From positions 1-64,000 of the forward strand of contig CAJTDC010000011.1 of assembly GCA_910575055.1 (NCBI GenBank): a DNA stretch of 64,000 nt, written 5' to 3'. The stretch is from Clostridia bacterium (lineage in GTDB: Bacteria; Bacillota; Clostridia; Lachnospirales; Anaerotignaceae). Positions within the stretch are counted from its first letter, which is position 1. The number at the start of each line of letters is the position of its first letter. Below the pieces are notes generated by a model. It was not told the origin of the DNA. It saw nothing but the letters and a program-made list of their open reading frames with translations, and ran no database searches. Shown in pieces: positions 43,425 through 52,891 of the stretch. A program made the position numbers and the translations under genes.

Positions 43425-44186
43425 ATGAGTAGACCTCTAAAATGGATATTAGCTATTATGGGTATTTTTTTATCAGCATTTTCATTGTATACCATTTACA
43501 TAAGCGGAAAACCTGTATTTGACTCTTATAACATACTTGGCTGGATAGGATTTGCAATAGGATTTTTTATTTTAATGCTGCTTTTATACTACTTAAATGT
43601 TAAAGTAGGTATTACTTATACATTAATATTACTTTTATTGTTATTTCTTATGATAGGCTTAGAAAAATTAAATCATAACAATACAGCAGAGAAAGAAAAT
43701 TCTGATGAAATACAACAATTTGATGAAAATGGTAACATTATTATTACTCACCCTTATGATAATTTAATCAGCCTAGAATGGGGTACTTACAACAATGTAG
43801 ATTTAGATTTAATGTTAATGGACAAAAAAAATAATATTTTTGTTAACTTCAGTGCTCCAAAATATGCTATAGATGAAAATAATAGCATTTGGTTAGATTA
43901 CGATTACCAAAGGCAAAAATCTGTTGCAACAAAAGAAGTCATTTCTATACTTGGTATGGAAGATAAAACATTTTCTATTATAGCAATGAATTATAATGGT
44001 GAAAAATTAAATCAAGATGCTGTTGTTACCATTTCACTATCAAATGGAAATACTACAACATATACATTACCTGCAAAACAATTTAACGATGATACCAATT
44101 CTATTCATATTTGTGATATATCTATGCAAACAAATGATGTTACAGAAGTTATAAAAGACTTTCATAACAATATAGTACAACACTAA
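43425..44186 (+). CDS. Membrane protein of unknown function
   Basis: 253 residues, with three hydrophobic segments near 5-25, 35-58 and 63-80, then a charged, probably external domain of about 170 residues containing a beta-rich part (EWGTYNNVDLDLMLMDKKNNIFVNF). No family recognised. SD AGGGGGG before ATG 43425. It is followed by a strong hairpin. Confidence 0.72.
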   Translation: MSRPLKWILAIMGIFLSAFSLYTIYISGKPVFDSYNILGWIGFAIGFFILMLLLYYLNVKVGITYTLILLLLLFLMIGLEKLNHNNTAEKENSDEIQQFDENGNIIITHPYDNLISLEWGTYNNVDLDLMLMDKKNNIFVNFSAPKYAIDENNSIWLDYDYQRQKSVATKEVISILGMEDKTFSIIAMNYNGEKLNQDAVVTISLSNGNTTTYTLPAKQFNDDTNSIHICDISMQTNDVTEVIKDFHNNIVQH

Positions 44187-44201
44187 TTACAATATTAGTA
44201 A

Positions 44202-44240
44202 ATCCTCCACCTAAAAAGGTGGAGGATACTTATTAATATT
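44202..44240 (+). terminator. Strong hairpin after the 43425 gene
   Basis: Perfect 11-bp stem ATCCTCCACCT (44202-44212) / AGGTGGAGGAT (44217-44227) with an AAAA loop; only a mixed A/T tail follows, so termination is likely but not certain. Confidence 0.65.
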
Positions 44241-44270
44241 TTAACTGATTTATGTAAAATGGAGATAACT

Positions 44271-44639
44271 ATGTGGAAAGATGATAATGATAAAATAATG
44301 GATCTATTGTATGATATTCAAACACAAAATATAAAAAGTTTTCCAGCAATATGCCCTATATGTGGTGAAAAACAAGCCCATTTATATTTTTATAGATACG
44401 CTGAAAATACAAATAAAGGAGGAGGTTGGGTGTGGTGTAGTAAATGTAAACATTATGCTCACTTTTTGATTAAAATTCCAGAATATTGGGAAAATTTCAG
44501 CAAAATCAAATTTGAAAAATTAGCAGCTTATCCAGACTATATTGAAAAAGAAAAAAATAATATTGATAACTGGAATAACAAATTATTATGTTACAACAAT
44601 AATAGACATTCTAATACCCAAAACAACAAAATTTACTAA
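44271..44639 (+). CDS. Small zinc-ribbon-like protein of unknown function
   Basis: 122 residues from ATG 44271, which has SD GGAG at 44261-44264; an ATG at 44259 overlaps that SD. Two CxxC pairs (CPIC near 28 and CSKC near 57) flank a beta region and suggest a zinc ribbon (HLYFYRYAENTNKGGGWVWC between them). The tail is Asn-rich and low in complexity. No function can be assigned. Confidence 0.65.
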   Translation: MWKDDNDKIMDLLYDIQTQNIKSFPAICPICGEKQAHLYFYRYAENTNKGGGWVWCSKCKHYAHFLIKIPEYWENFSKIKFEKLAAYPDYIEKEKNNIDNWNNKLLCYNNNRHSNTQNNKIY

Positions 44640-44687
44640 TTATTTACAATTCAAAAAATAAAATTAAGAATAGAGGGGAAGTTTTAT

Positions 44688-45071
44688 ATGAAAATTGACC
44701 ATATTGCAATTTATACCAAAAAGTTAGACAGGCTAAAAGCATTTTATGAATATTATTTTGGTGGTATTTCAAACACAAAATATACAAATAAAACAACTGG
44801 TTTAGAAACTTATTTTATTTCATTTCAAGACGGCACTCGTTTAGAAATTATGACACGTCCAGTATTAGACAACAATAGCAACGAATTATTTCATACAGGT
44901 TATATTCATATTGCATTTTCTGTTGGTTCTATTGAAAATGTAAATATGTTAACACAAAAACTAGAAGAAGATGGTTATCCTATTATCAGTTATCCTCATA
45001 CAACAGGTGACGGTTATTATGAAAGCTGTGTGTTAGACCCTGATGGCAACCAAATTGAAATTACAGCATAA
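44688..45071 (+). CDS. VOC family (glyoxalase/dioxygenase superfamily) protein
   Basis: 127 residues. Paired beta-alpha-beta-beta-beta modules with metal-ligand candidates: MKIDHIAIYTKKLDRLKAFY (His5), LEIMT, HTGYIHIAFSV and VLDPDGNQIEIT (Glu near C-terminus). Typical of small glyoxalase/bleomycin-resistance-like proteins. Substrate unknown. SD GAGGGG before ATG 44688. The CatA-like gene starts 18 bp later. Confidence 0.85.
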   Translation: MKIDHIAIYTKKLDRLKAFYEYYFGGISNTKYTNKTTGLETYFISFQDGTRLEIMTRPVLDNNSNELFHTGYIHIAFSVGSIENVNMLTQKLEEDGYPIISYPHTTGDGYYESCVLDPDGNQIEITA

Positions 45072-45089
45072 ATAAAAAGAGGTGATTTT

Positions 45090-45743
45090 ATGACATTTAC
45101 TCCTATTGATATGCAACATTGGGAAAGAAAAGAACATTATCAATATTACATTAACTTAGTAAAAGCAAAATATACTATTACAGCTGAAATAGACGTTACA
45201 AAACTTATTTCTGAAATAAAACAAAAACATTTAAAATTTTATCCTTCTTTTTTATATGCTATTATACACAATATCAATCAAAATAAAGAGTTTCGTATGG
45301 GCTATAATGAGCAGGGACAATTAGGTTATTGGGATATTTGTCACCCATCTTATACTATTTTTCACAATGATGACAAAACTTTTTCTGATATTTGGTCAGA
45401 ATATCATTCTTCTTTCACTGTCTTTTACAATAATGTAATACAGGATATGCAGCAATATAAACATATAAAAGGTATCAAAACAAAACCTAGAACTGGACAA
45501 AATTACTGTCCTATTTCTTGTGTACCTTGGCTGTCTTTTACAAATATTAGTTATGACACATTTACAGAAAATAAAATGCTTTTACCTATTATCTGCTTTG
45601 GAAAATATCATAGTTATCACAATAAAATTACTTTACCTTTTTCTATATTTGTAAACCATGCTGTTGCAGATGGTTATCATACTTGCAAGCTGATACAAGA
45701 CATACAATATTTTGTAAATCATTTAGATTGGCTTTTTGATTAA
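45090..45743 (+). CDS. Chloramphenicol acetyltransferase-like protein (CatA type)
   Basis: 217 residues, the normal CatA length. It has the catalytic block FVNHAVADGYHTCKLI with the His and Asp of HxxxDG, the region PISCVPWLSFTNISYD, and KFYPSFLYAIIH in the N-terminal half. Type A acetyltransferases form trimers and acetylate chloramphenicol with acetyl-CoA. Sequence alone cannot tell whether this divergent member detoxifies the drug or another substrate. No mobile element is adjacent; base composition matches its surroundings. Confidence 0.85.
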   Translation: MTFTPIDMQHWERKEHYQYYINLVKAKYTITAEIDVTKLISEIKQKHLKFYPSFLYAIIHNINQNKEFRMGYNEQGQLGYWDICHPSYTIFHNDDKTFSDIWSEYHSSFTVFYNNVIQDMQQYKHIKGIKTKPRTGQNYCPISCVPWLSFTNISYDTFTENKMLLPIICFGKYHSYHNKITLPFSIFVNHAVADGYHTCKLIQDIQYFVNHLDWLFD

Positions 45744-45889
45744 AATATGCTTTGTTTTTATAATATGTAGTTTTTTATACTACTTCTTAAAATATTTATA
45801 ATTGAAAATAGATATTATATTTGTTATGATAAAGTAAATACTAACATTATCAATTTTTGTATTTATACGATTTTAAGGAGGAGTTTTTA

Positions 45890-46786
45890 ATGTCTTTATT
45901 TCAAATTTTTAGTGATGGTGCCGCGGATATACCTAATCAAGTTACAAAACAATATCATATTTCTGTTATTCCTTTTTATGTTTCATTAGACCAAAAAATT
46001 TATCAAAAGGAATTAGTAGAGCTCCCCCTTAGCACATTTTATCAAAAAATGATAGAACAAAATCTATTTCCTAAAACATCACTGCCTCCTGTACAGGACT
46101 ATATAGAGGCTTTTACTCCTGCATTAGAGGCTGGTAAAGACATTATTTGTTTTACCATTACAGATACTTTAAGCGGTTCTTTTCAGTCTGCTACAACTGC
46201 AAAACAAATGTTAGAAGAAAACTATCCTCAAAGAAAAATATACATTGAAAATTCTTGGTCTGCCACAGGTTCTCAATATCTTATTGTAAGAGAAGCTGCG
46301 CGTATGCAGCAAGCTGGATATGATATTGATGCAGTACATTATTATATTCAAAAAGCAAAAGCAGATAGTCGTATCTTTTTTATGGTGGGAACATTAACTC
46401 ATTTAGAAAAAGGGGGAAGAATTGGAAAAGTTGCTGCTCTTTCTGGTAGTATATTAAATATAAAACCTCTTATTGTATTGGGAAATGGTGAAATTAATAA
46501 AGCAGGCATTGCTCGCAGTCGCAAAAAAGCAATGATAAAATTATCAGAGTTAACAGCAGAGTATATACAGAAAAATCATTTTTCTGTTTCAGATTTTACT
46601 TTTACAATAGGTACTACAAATACACCAGAAGAAGTAACTCCTTTTTCAGAAATATTAAAATCATATTTACCTGATATGGAATTTATAGAACCTTTTCAAA
46701 TTGGTGCAACTATTGCTACACATACGGGTCCTATGACAATAGGTATTTGTATGAACAAAAAATTTGAAACCTATTTATCACAATAA
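45890..46786 (+). CDS. DegV family fatty-acid-binding protein
   Basis: 298 residues from ATG 45890 (SD AAGGAGGAG). FSDGAADIP at the start replaces the usual TDSxxDLP, then PKTSLPPVQDYIEAF (TSQP-like), ITDTLSGSFQSA and FMVGTLTHLEKGGRIGKVAAL. DegV/FakB proteins present fatty acids to the FakA kinase for phospholipid synthesis. fakA is not in the window. A HAD gene follows 13 bp downstream. Confidence 0.9.
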   Translation: MSLFQIFSDGAADIPNQVTKQYHISVIPFYVSLDQKIYQKELVELPLSTFYQKMIEQNLFPKTSLPPVQDYIEAFTPALEAGKDIICFTITDTLSGSFQSATTAKQMLEENYPQRKIYIENSWSATGSQYLIVREAARMQQAGYDIDAVHYYIQKAKADSRIFFMVGTLTHLEKGGRIGKVAALSGSILNIKPLIVLGNGEINKAGIARSRKKAMIKLSELTAEYIQKNHFSVSDFTFTIGTTNTPEEVTPFSEILKSYLPDMEFIEPFQIGATIATHTGPMTIGICMNKKFETYLSQ

Positions 46787-46799
46787 GGAGGGAACCTAT

Positions 46800-47435
46800 A
46801 TGCAGAAATATATGATATTTGATTTAGATGGTACATTAATTAATTCTATGCCTCTTTGGAAAAATATTGGTAAAGATTATTTAAACAGATACGGCTTTTT
46901 ACCTCCTACTGATTTAGATGACAGAGTAAAAAAACAAACTTTATTTGAAACAGCTAGCTATTTTAAACAATTATTTGACATTCCTAAAACAATTAACGAA
47001 ATGGTAACAGAAATTATTGCTATGGTAGCAGGACAATATGCTAACACAGTACCTTTAAAACCTTTTGCAAAACAATATTTACAAAAAGAAAAACAAAACG
47101 GTACAAAAATGTGTGTTTTAACAGCATCTGAACCTGATTATATTTTAGCAGCAATGAAGCGACTTGATATATTACAATATTTTGATTTTATTGCTACTTG
47201 TACAGAAATGGGATTAACCAAAAAAACTGCTCAGCCATTTGAACAAGCAATGATACGCTTAGGAGGAAATAAACAAAATACAATAGTATTTGAAGATGCT
47301 CTTTATGCTATACGTTCTGCTAAAGAAGGTGGCTTTTATGTTATTGCCATTGCAGAAGATACTCGTCCGAATGATACAGCAGAAATACAAACATTAGCTG
47401 ACAAATACATATATTCTTATGAAGATTTATTATAG
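46800..47435 (+). CDS. HAD family hydrolase (beta-phosphoglucomutase-like)
   Basis: 211 residues from ATG 46800 (SD AAGGAGGG). Motif I FDLDGTLINSMPLW, motif II LTASEPDY, Lys in TKKTAQPFEQAM and motif IV FEDALYAI. The helical cap lies between motifs I and II, as in phosphoglycolate phosphatase/PGMB subfamily members. Substrate unknown. Confidence 0.87.
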   Translation: MQKYMIFDLDGTLINSMPLWKNIGKDYLNRYGFLPPTDLDDRVKKQTLFETASYFKQLFDIPKTINEMVTEIIAMVAGQYANTVPLKPFAKQYLQKEKQNGTKMCVLTASEPDYILAAMKRLDILQYFDFIATCTEMGLTKKTAQPFEQAMIRLGGNKQNTIVFEDALYAIRSAKEGGFYVIAIAEDTRPNDTAEIQTLADKYIYSYEDLL

Positions 47436-47457
47436 TTCAGTTAACATTATTACATAC

Positions 47458-47500
47458 ATAAGCAGTTATATTTTCACATAATATAACTGCTTTTTTATTT
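47458..47500 (+). terminator. Terminator after the HAD gene
   Basis: AGCAGTTATATT (47461-47472) pairs with AATATAACTGCT (47480-47491) followed by TTTTTT. Confidence 0.88.
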
Positions 47501-47605
47501 ACTATATTATTTCCTTTTTTCATTTTTCTTAATTTTATTGCTTTTACTTCATAACTATGATAAAGTTTTACATTATGAAGTATAACAAATAGGAGGAAAT
47601 AAAAT

Positions 47606-49438
47606 ATGTGTGGTATTTGTGGTTTTACAGGTACATTAGCAAATGCAGATGATGTTTTAGATAATATGATGAATAAAATAATACATCGTGGACCAGACAG
47701 TGGCGGAAAACATATTGATGATAAAGTAGCATTAGGATTTCGTCGTTTAAGCATTATAGATTTAGATAACGGTTCTCAACCTATGTATAACGAAACAGAC
47801 GATATTGTTGTAACATTTAATGGTGAAATTTATAACTATCAATCATTGAGAGAAGATTTGATTGCAAAAGGTCATATATTTAAAAACGACTCTGATACAG
47901 AAGTATTAATTCACGCTTATGAGCAATATGGGGAAGATATGCTCAATAAATTAAGAGGTATGTTTGCTTTTGTCATTTGGGACAGCAAAAAAGAATTATT
48001 ATTTGGTGCAAGGGATTTTTTTGGTATTAAACCTTTTTATTATACCATTATTGATGGTAATATTGTATATGGTTCTGAAATTAAAAGTATATTAGAATAT
48101 CCTCTTTTTAAAAAAGAAGTAAATACAGAAGCATTAGAAAATTATTTAACATTTCAATATTCTGTACTACCTGAAACATTTTTCAAGGGTGTATACAAAT
48201 TGATGCCTTCTCACTGTTTTACATTTCAAAATGGTACTATGAATATAAAAAGATATTGGGAACCAACATTTGAAGCAGACAACAGTAAAACACTAGAACA
48301 ATTTGTAAATGAAATTGATACAGTTATGCAGGACTCCATCAAAAAACATAAAATTAGTGATGTAGAAGTAGGTTCTTTTCTTTCTAGCGGTGTAGACTCC
48401 AGTTATGTTGCAGCCTCTTTTCACGGCGACAAAACATTTACAGTAGGATTTGATTATGCAAAATATAATGAAATTGATTATGCCAAATCTTTGTCTAAAA
48501 AAATTAATATTGATAATTACAGTAAATTAATTACAACAGAAGAATATTGGAACACCATTCCCAAAGTACAATACCATATGGACGAGCCTTTAGCTGACCC
48601 CTCTGCTATTGCATTATATTTTGTAAGTCAAACCGCTTCAAAACACGTTAAGGTTGCTCTTTCTGGAGAAGGTGCAGATGAATTTTTTGGTGGTTATAAT
48701 ATTTATAGAGAACCTCACGACTTACTTCCTATTACTCGCCTTCCAAAACCTATTAGAAAACTATTGGGAGGTATTGCAAAAGCAATTCCTTTTAAAATAA
48801 AAGGAAAAAATTATATCATTAGAGGCAGCAAAGATTTACAGCAACGTTTTATAGGAAATGCCTTTATGTTTAATGAAGAAGAAAGGGAAAAATTATTAAA
48901 ACACCCTACAGGACATTATCATCATACAGAAATTACAAAACCTCTTTATGACAAAGTAAAACATTTAGACGACGTTACTAAAATGCAATATATTGACATC
49001 AATCTTTGGTTAATAGGTGATATTTTATTAAAAGCTGATAAAATGAGTTGTGCTCACTCTCTTGAAGTCAGAGTTCCTTTTTTAGACAAAGAAGTATTCA
49101 AAGTAGCAAGAACATTACCTACAAAATTTAAAGTAAATAAAGAAAATACAAAATATGCTATGCGTTGCGCTTCTCATCGTTATTTACCTGATATGGTAGC
49201 AGAAAAGAAAAAATTAGGTTTTCCTGTACCTATTCGTGTCTGGCTAAAAGAGGACAAGTATTATAATATTGTAAAAGAGGCTTTTACAAGCAAAACAGCA
49301 CAAACTTATTTTAAAACAAATGAAATTGTAAAATTTTTAGACGAACATAGAGCAGGTAAAGCAGACAATAGCCGTAAAATATGGACAATTTATATGTTTT
49401 TAGTATGGTATAAACAATTTTTCGAAACAGCAGCATAA
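47606..49438 (+). CDS. asnB: Asparagine synthase, glutamine-hydrolysing
   Basis: 610 residues. The MCGICGFTG N-terminus gives the catalytic Cys2 of the class II glutaminase domain (about 1-200, with IHRGPDSGG). The synthetase domain has the ATP pyrophosphatase loop SSGVDSSYVAA (near 255) and GEGADEFFGGY. Makes asparagine from aspartate, glutamine and ATP. SD AGGAGG; monocistronic with its own terminator. Confidence 0.93.
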   Translation: MCGICGFTGTLANADDVLDNMMNKIIHRGPDSGGKHIDDKVALGFRRLSIIDLDNGSQPMYNETDDIVVTFNGEIYNYQSLREDLIAKGHIFKNDSDTEVLIHAYEQYGEDMLNKLRGMFAFVIWDSKKELLFGARDFFGIKPFYYTIIDGNIVYGSEIKSILEYPLFKKEVNTEALENYLTFQYSVLPETFFKGVYKLMPSHCFTFQNGTMNIKRYWEPTFEADNSKTLEQFVNEIDTVMQDSIKKHKISDVEVGSFLSSGVDSSYVAASFHGDKTFTVGFDYAKYNEIDYAKSLSKKINIDNYSKLITTEEYWNTIPKVQYHMDEPLADPSAIALYFVSQTASKHVKVALSGEGADEFFGGYNIYREPHDLLPITRLPKPIRKLLGGIAKAIPFKIKGKNYIIRGSKDLQQRFIGNAFMFNEEEREKLLKHPTGHYHHTEITKPLYDKVKHLDDVTKMQYIDINLWLIGDILLKADKMSCAHSLEVRVPFLDKEVFKVARTLPTKFKVNKENTKYAMRCASHRYLPDMVAEKKKLGFPVPIRVWLKEDKYYNIVKEAFTSKTAQTYFKTNEIVKFLDEHRAGKADNSRKIWTIYMFLVWYKQFFETAA

Positions 49439-49440
49439 AA

Positions 49441-49476
49441 AACAAAGCACTCTTGACTAATATAAGAGTGCTTTAC
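49441..49476. terminator. Bidirectional terminator, asnB / rnj operon
   Basis: AAAGCACTCTT (49444-49454) / AAGAGTGCTTT (49464-49474). On the minus strand the stem runs into TTTGTTTTTT; on the plus strand into ACTTTTATTT. Confidence 0.85.
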
Positions 49477-49478
49477 TT

Positions 49479-49691
49479 TTATTTATTATCTTCTATTACT
49501 AATTTTGCAAAATCATAAAAAGAATATCCTTCTATTATTTCTTCATTCTTTACTATGTTAAAAAAACAACTAGGTATTTCTTTTTTCTTTAAATTTTTTT
49601 GAATACACAAACTACACCCTTTATTATGTTTTGTTGGGTGAAATGGACATTCTAAATCCTTACAAGTACAAAAATTATTGAAATCATTCAT
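49479..49691 (-). CDS. Cysteine-rich small protein, DUF6485-like
   Basis: 70 residues. Cys pattern CTCKDLECPFHP...GCSLCIQKN...PSCFF resembles the DUF6485 family of short cysteine-rich Clostridia proteins. The spacing suggests bound metal, perhaps zinc or an iron-sulfur cluster. Function unknown. It lies 18 bp after ylbF and ends at the shared terminator. Confidence 0.7.
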   Translation of the reverse strand: MNDFNNFCTCKDLECPFHPTKHNKGCSLCIQKNLKKKEIPSCFFNIVKNEEIIEGYSFYDFAKLVIEDNK

Positions 49692-49709
49692 TTATTTTCC
49701 TCTAATATC

Positions 49710-50069
49710 TCAATCTTTCATATCATCTATATAACCAAAATCGACTGGTGCTTGTTTTACTACAATTTCTAACACATCTGCTAGAAATGACATTATTTTT
49801 TTTTCACTTTCCCAAAATCCCATACCGTCAGGGTCCAAAGCAACTTCACTATATGCTTTACTCAAATCTTCTTCCTCTTTTAAAGACACAAATTCTCCTT
49901 GTCTTCTTCTCAGTCCTTGACTAAGCTGTAATCTCTTTAGTTCATCAATTTGCTGCTTTAATGCTGTTTTATTTTCTACTCTTTCTTTATAATATAAATA
50001 GGATTGGTATAAATCAGATTGATATATTTCCTCCCCCAACTTCTTCGCCTTTTCTTTTATATTATCCAA
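49710..50069 (-). CDS. ylbF: YlbF/YmcA family regulator
   Basis: 119 residues from TTG 50069; its SD GGAGG overlaps the end of the rnj gene, 3 bp apart. All-helical protein with the family core KKLGEEIYQSDLYQSYLYYKE. YlbF, YmcA and YaaT form the Y-complex that steers RNase Y activity in B. subtilis. The placement directly after an RNase J gene fits an RNA-processing role. Confidence 0.82.
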   Translation of the reverse strand: MDNIKEKAKKLGEEIYQSDLYQSYLYYKERVENKTALKQQIDELKRLQLSQGLRRRQGEFVSLKEEEDLSKAYSEVALDPDGMGFWESEKKIMSFLADVLEIVVKQAPVDFGYIDDMKD

Positions 50070-50072
50070 TTT

Positions 50073-51743
50073 TTATACCTCCATAATAATAGGCAAAATC
50101 ATAGGACTGCGTTTTGTTCTCTGCCATAAATAATTTTTTAATGTATCCTTAATCAGCCCTTTTATATAACTCCAACCAGTAATATGTTCCTTTTCACATT
50201 TCATTAATGCTTCCATAACAACAGCTTTTGCTTCTTCCATTAAATCTTCTGCTTCTCTTACATAAACAAAACCTCTTGAAATAATATCTGGCCCTGCTAC
50301 CACCATACCACTTTCTTTTTCCATTGTCACTACTACTACCATAAGACCATCTTGTGACAAATGTTTTCTATCTCTTAATACAATATTACCTACATCTCCT
50401 ACACCAAGACCATCTACCATAATCTGTCCTACTGGTATGACACCACTAATTTTTGCATCATTTTTAGAAATTTCAAGCACATCTCCCGTTTTCATCAAAA
50501 ATATATTCTTTTTGTTCATACCCATTGATATTGCTAAATCTCTATGGCTTGTTAAGTGCATAAATTCTCCATGCACTGGCATAAAATACTGTGGTTTTGT
50601 TAATGTTAGCATCAGCTTTAATTCTTCTTGTCTGGCGTGTCCTGAAACGTGAATATCTGCCATACCTTCATATACCACATCAGCACCTTTTTTTAAAAGT
50701 TCATTGATAACACGAGAAATATTTTTTTCATTTCCAGGTATAGAAGATGCACTAATAATAATTTTATCACCAGGTTTTACAGAAACTTGTCTATGTTCTG
50801 ATGATGCAATTCTGGACAATGCAGACATTGTTTCGCCTTGACTACCTGTTGTAATAATTACAAGTTGCTCATCTTTAAAATTACGGATTTCTGAAATATC
50901 TATCAAAATACCTGCTGGTATATTCAAATACCCTAATTCAGAAGATGTTTTTACTGCATTTACCATACTTCTTCCTATAATAGTTACTTTCCTTCCAAAT
51001 GTTTTTGCAGAATTGATAATCTGTTGTATTCTATGAATATTAGAAGAAAATGTTGCTACCATAATGCGGTTTTTAGGTGTTTCTTCAAATATTCTATCAA
51101 ATACTGTACCTACTGATTTTTCAGACATTGTAAATCCTTTTCTTTCTGCATTTGTACTATCACTCATAAGCAAAAGTACTCCCTGTTTTCCCAGTTCTGC
51201 AAATCTATGAATATCCATAATATCCCCATCAATAGGCGTATAGTCAACTTTAAAATCTCCTGTGTGTATTACAACACCTAAAGGTGTTGTAATTGCTAAT
51301 GCAACTGCATCTGCTATAGAATGATTTGTGTGTATAAACTCTACTTTCATCTGCCCTAATTTTACAGTTTCTCCTGGTACTACAGTATGACAAGTTACTT
51401 GATTTAATAATTCGTGTTCTCTTAGCTTATTCTCTAGAAGCCCTAATGTCAACAATGTACCAAATACAGGAACATTCAAATCCTTTAACACATATGGTAA
51501 TGCACCAATATGGTCTTCGTGACCATGTGTCAATACAATTCCTCTCACCTTTTCTGCGTTTTTGACTAAATAAGAAATATCTGGTATTACTAAGTCAATT
51601 CCTAACATATCATCTTCTGGAAAAGCTAATCCACAATCAATTACAATGATGTCATTATTATATTCCAGAACTGTCATATTTTTTCCAATTTCTTCTAGAC
51701 CTCCTAATGCCATTACCTTTAATTTTTGTTTTTTTGTTGCCAA
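50073..51743 (-). CDS. rnj: Ribonuclease J
   Basis: 556 residues from TTG 51743, which has SD AAGGAGG at normal spacing; an in-frame GTG at 51752 is part of that SD. Beta-lactamase metal motif LTHGHEDHIGALPYVL, later HTNHSIADAV, MSDSTNAERKGF and VHGEFMHLTSH, GHA RQEEL (beta-CASP). RNase J is a 5'-3' exonuclease/endonuclease in mRNA decay and rRNA maturation. The C-terminal domain is short but complete to the typical end. Confidence 0.95.
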   Translation of the reverse strand: MATKKQKLKVMALGGLEEIGKNMTVLEYNNDIIVIDCGLAFPEDDMLGIDLVIPDISYLVKNAEKVRGIVLTHGHEDHIGALPYVLKDLNVPVFGTLLTLGLLENKLREHELLNQVTCHTVVPGETVKLGQMKVEFIHTNHSIADAVALAITTPLGVVIHTGDFKVDYTPIDGDIMDIHRFAELGKQGVLLLMSDSTNAERKGFTMSEKSVGTVFDRIFEETPKNRIMVATFSSNIHRIQQIINSAKTFGRKVTIIGRSMVNAVKTSSELGYLNIPAGILIDISEIRNFKDEQLVIITTGSQGETMSALSRIASSEHRQVSVKPGDKIIISASSIPGNEKNISRVINELLKKGADVVYEGMADIHVSGHARQEELKLMLTLTKPQYFMPVHGEFMHLTSHRDLAISMGMNKKNIFLMKTGDVLEISKNDAKISGVIPVGQIMVDGLGVGDVGNIVLRDRKHLSQDGLMVVVVTMEKESGMVVAGPDIISRGFVYVREAEDLMEEAKAVVMEALMKCEKEHITGWSYIKGLIKDTLKNYLWQRTKRSPMILPIIMEV

Positions 51744-52580
51744 AAAACACACCTCCTTTTTTTATTTTTACTTTACTGACTTTAAAAGGAGCTGATATAA
51801 AAATTTTTTGTCTACAAAATCAAAGAACTTCTTTTCAAAAAACTTAGTTGGAAAACAGTAAATTTACAAAATATAGTATATTTTTTCATCTTTTTATATA
51901 TTACCTTTTTAAAGTATAGATATTTACTAATTTTGTGAAATATAATCCAGTAAAAATAATTTACCGTTTTTATTGAAAATAAGTTGAATATTTATTTTTA
52001 TATTAGTCTGTCACATTTTTGACATACTATTAAAATCTTTTTTTCTATCAAAAAAAACACCGCCAAAAAACAGTAATAATTTTTTATTAAAACTGTTTCT
52101 CTCTTTCATTTTATCAGACATTGAAATACCTTATTTCTTTTCCATACCGGTATTTACTAATATCATTCAGTAAATATATAAAATACTACCAAATAACAGC
52201 TTGTCTGTATATAGAAGTTATTTTTTTCAACATCACTATTCACTTCTATATCTGACCTTTTTACATCTGCTCACTTTCACCGTTCTTTTGCTATAAAAAT
52301 AGTATGCCATACAAATGCTTTTTCTAAACTTATGAAATAAAAAACTTTTTTGACTTTTTTAGAAAACGCAACAGAAAAAGAGCAGCTTTTTTTATTTTTA
52401 TAAAAATGACATACCGCTTTTTTATACTATGCCTTACAAAAACAATACTGCTTTACCAAAATAAAAAATGTATTGTAAATATCTATCATTTAAAGCCAAT
52501 CAGTCTATTACCTCAAATTTTTGTATTACATATTTATAATAATAAAAAACAGACTTTACTGTTTTTTTAAGAACATTATT
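51744..52580. other. 837-bp gene-free, very AT-rich interval
   Basis: No convincing gene. TATTTACTAAT occurs at about 51929 and again at about 52152, where it forms a dyad with AGTAAATAT (52173). Related TATGCCATAC and TATGCCTTAC words occur near 52304 and 52431. A 36-codon minus-strand ORF (52011-52121, MSDKMKERNSFNKK...) has no good SD. It could hold the rnj promoter, decayed genes or repeats; I cannot say which. Confidence 0.4.
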
Positions 52581-52883
52581 TTAATTTATTTTAACGTCAT
52601 ATTCTCCTTCACGATTAGCAAATAAGGCAGAAACTCTTTCAAATTCTGCATCTTGTTCTACTAATTCATATGTGACATCATCTGCATTAATCGCAATTTC
52701 TTTTAGTATAATAGCATCTGCTTCTTCTTCGTCCATTAAGCTACTTTCCATTACCAAAAGATACCTATTTCTTTCACTCATTACATTATCTATTATAACA
52801 AATTCTATTTCATTTCCATTTTCATCTTCCATAGAAACAATTTCAAATTCATTTTCCAAATCTTCTTCAAATTGATTTGACAT
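52581..52883 (-). CDS. DUF1292 domain protein
   Basis: 100 residues from ATG 52883 (SD TGAGGTG). Very acidic. The family pattern is IVSMEDENGNEIEFVIIDNV and YLLVMESSLMDEEEADAIILKE. DUF1292 proteins are found next to ruvX and ireB across Clostridia; function unknown. It starts 8 bp after ruvX ends. Confidence 0.88.
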   Translation of the reverse strand: MSNQFEEDLENEFEIVSMEDENGNEIEFVIIDNVMSERNRYLLVMESSLMDEEEADAIILKEIAINADDVTYELVEQDAEFERVSALFANREGEYDVKIN

Positions 52884-52891
52884 AACACACC

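Noticed and set aside
52011-52121. 36-codon minus-strand ORF in the rnj upstream gap
   Set aside because: Weak SD-like sequence only and no recognisable family; kept as a note in the gap entry.
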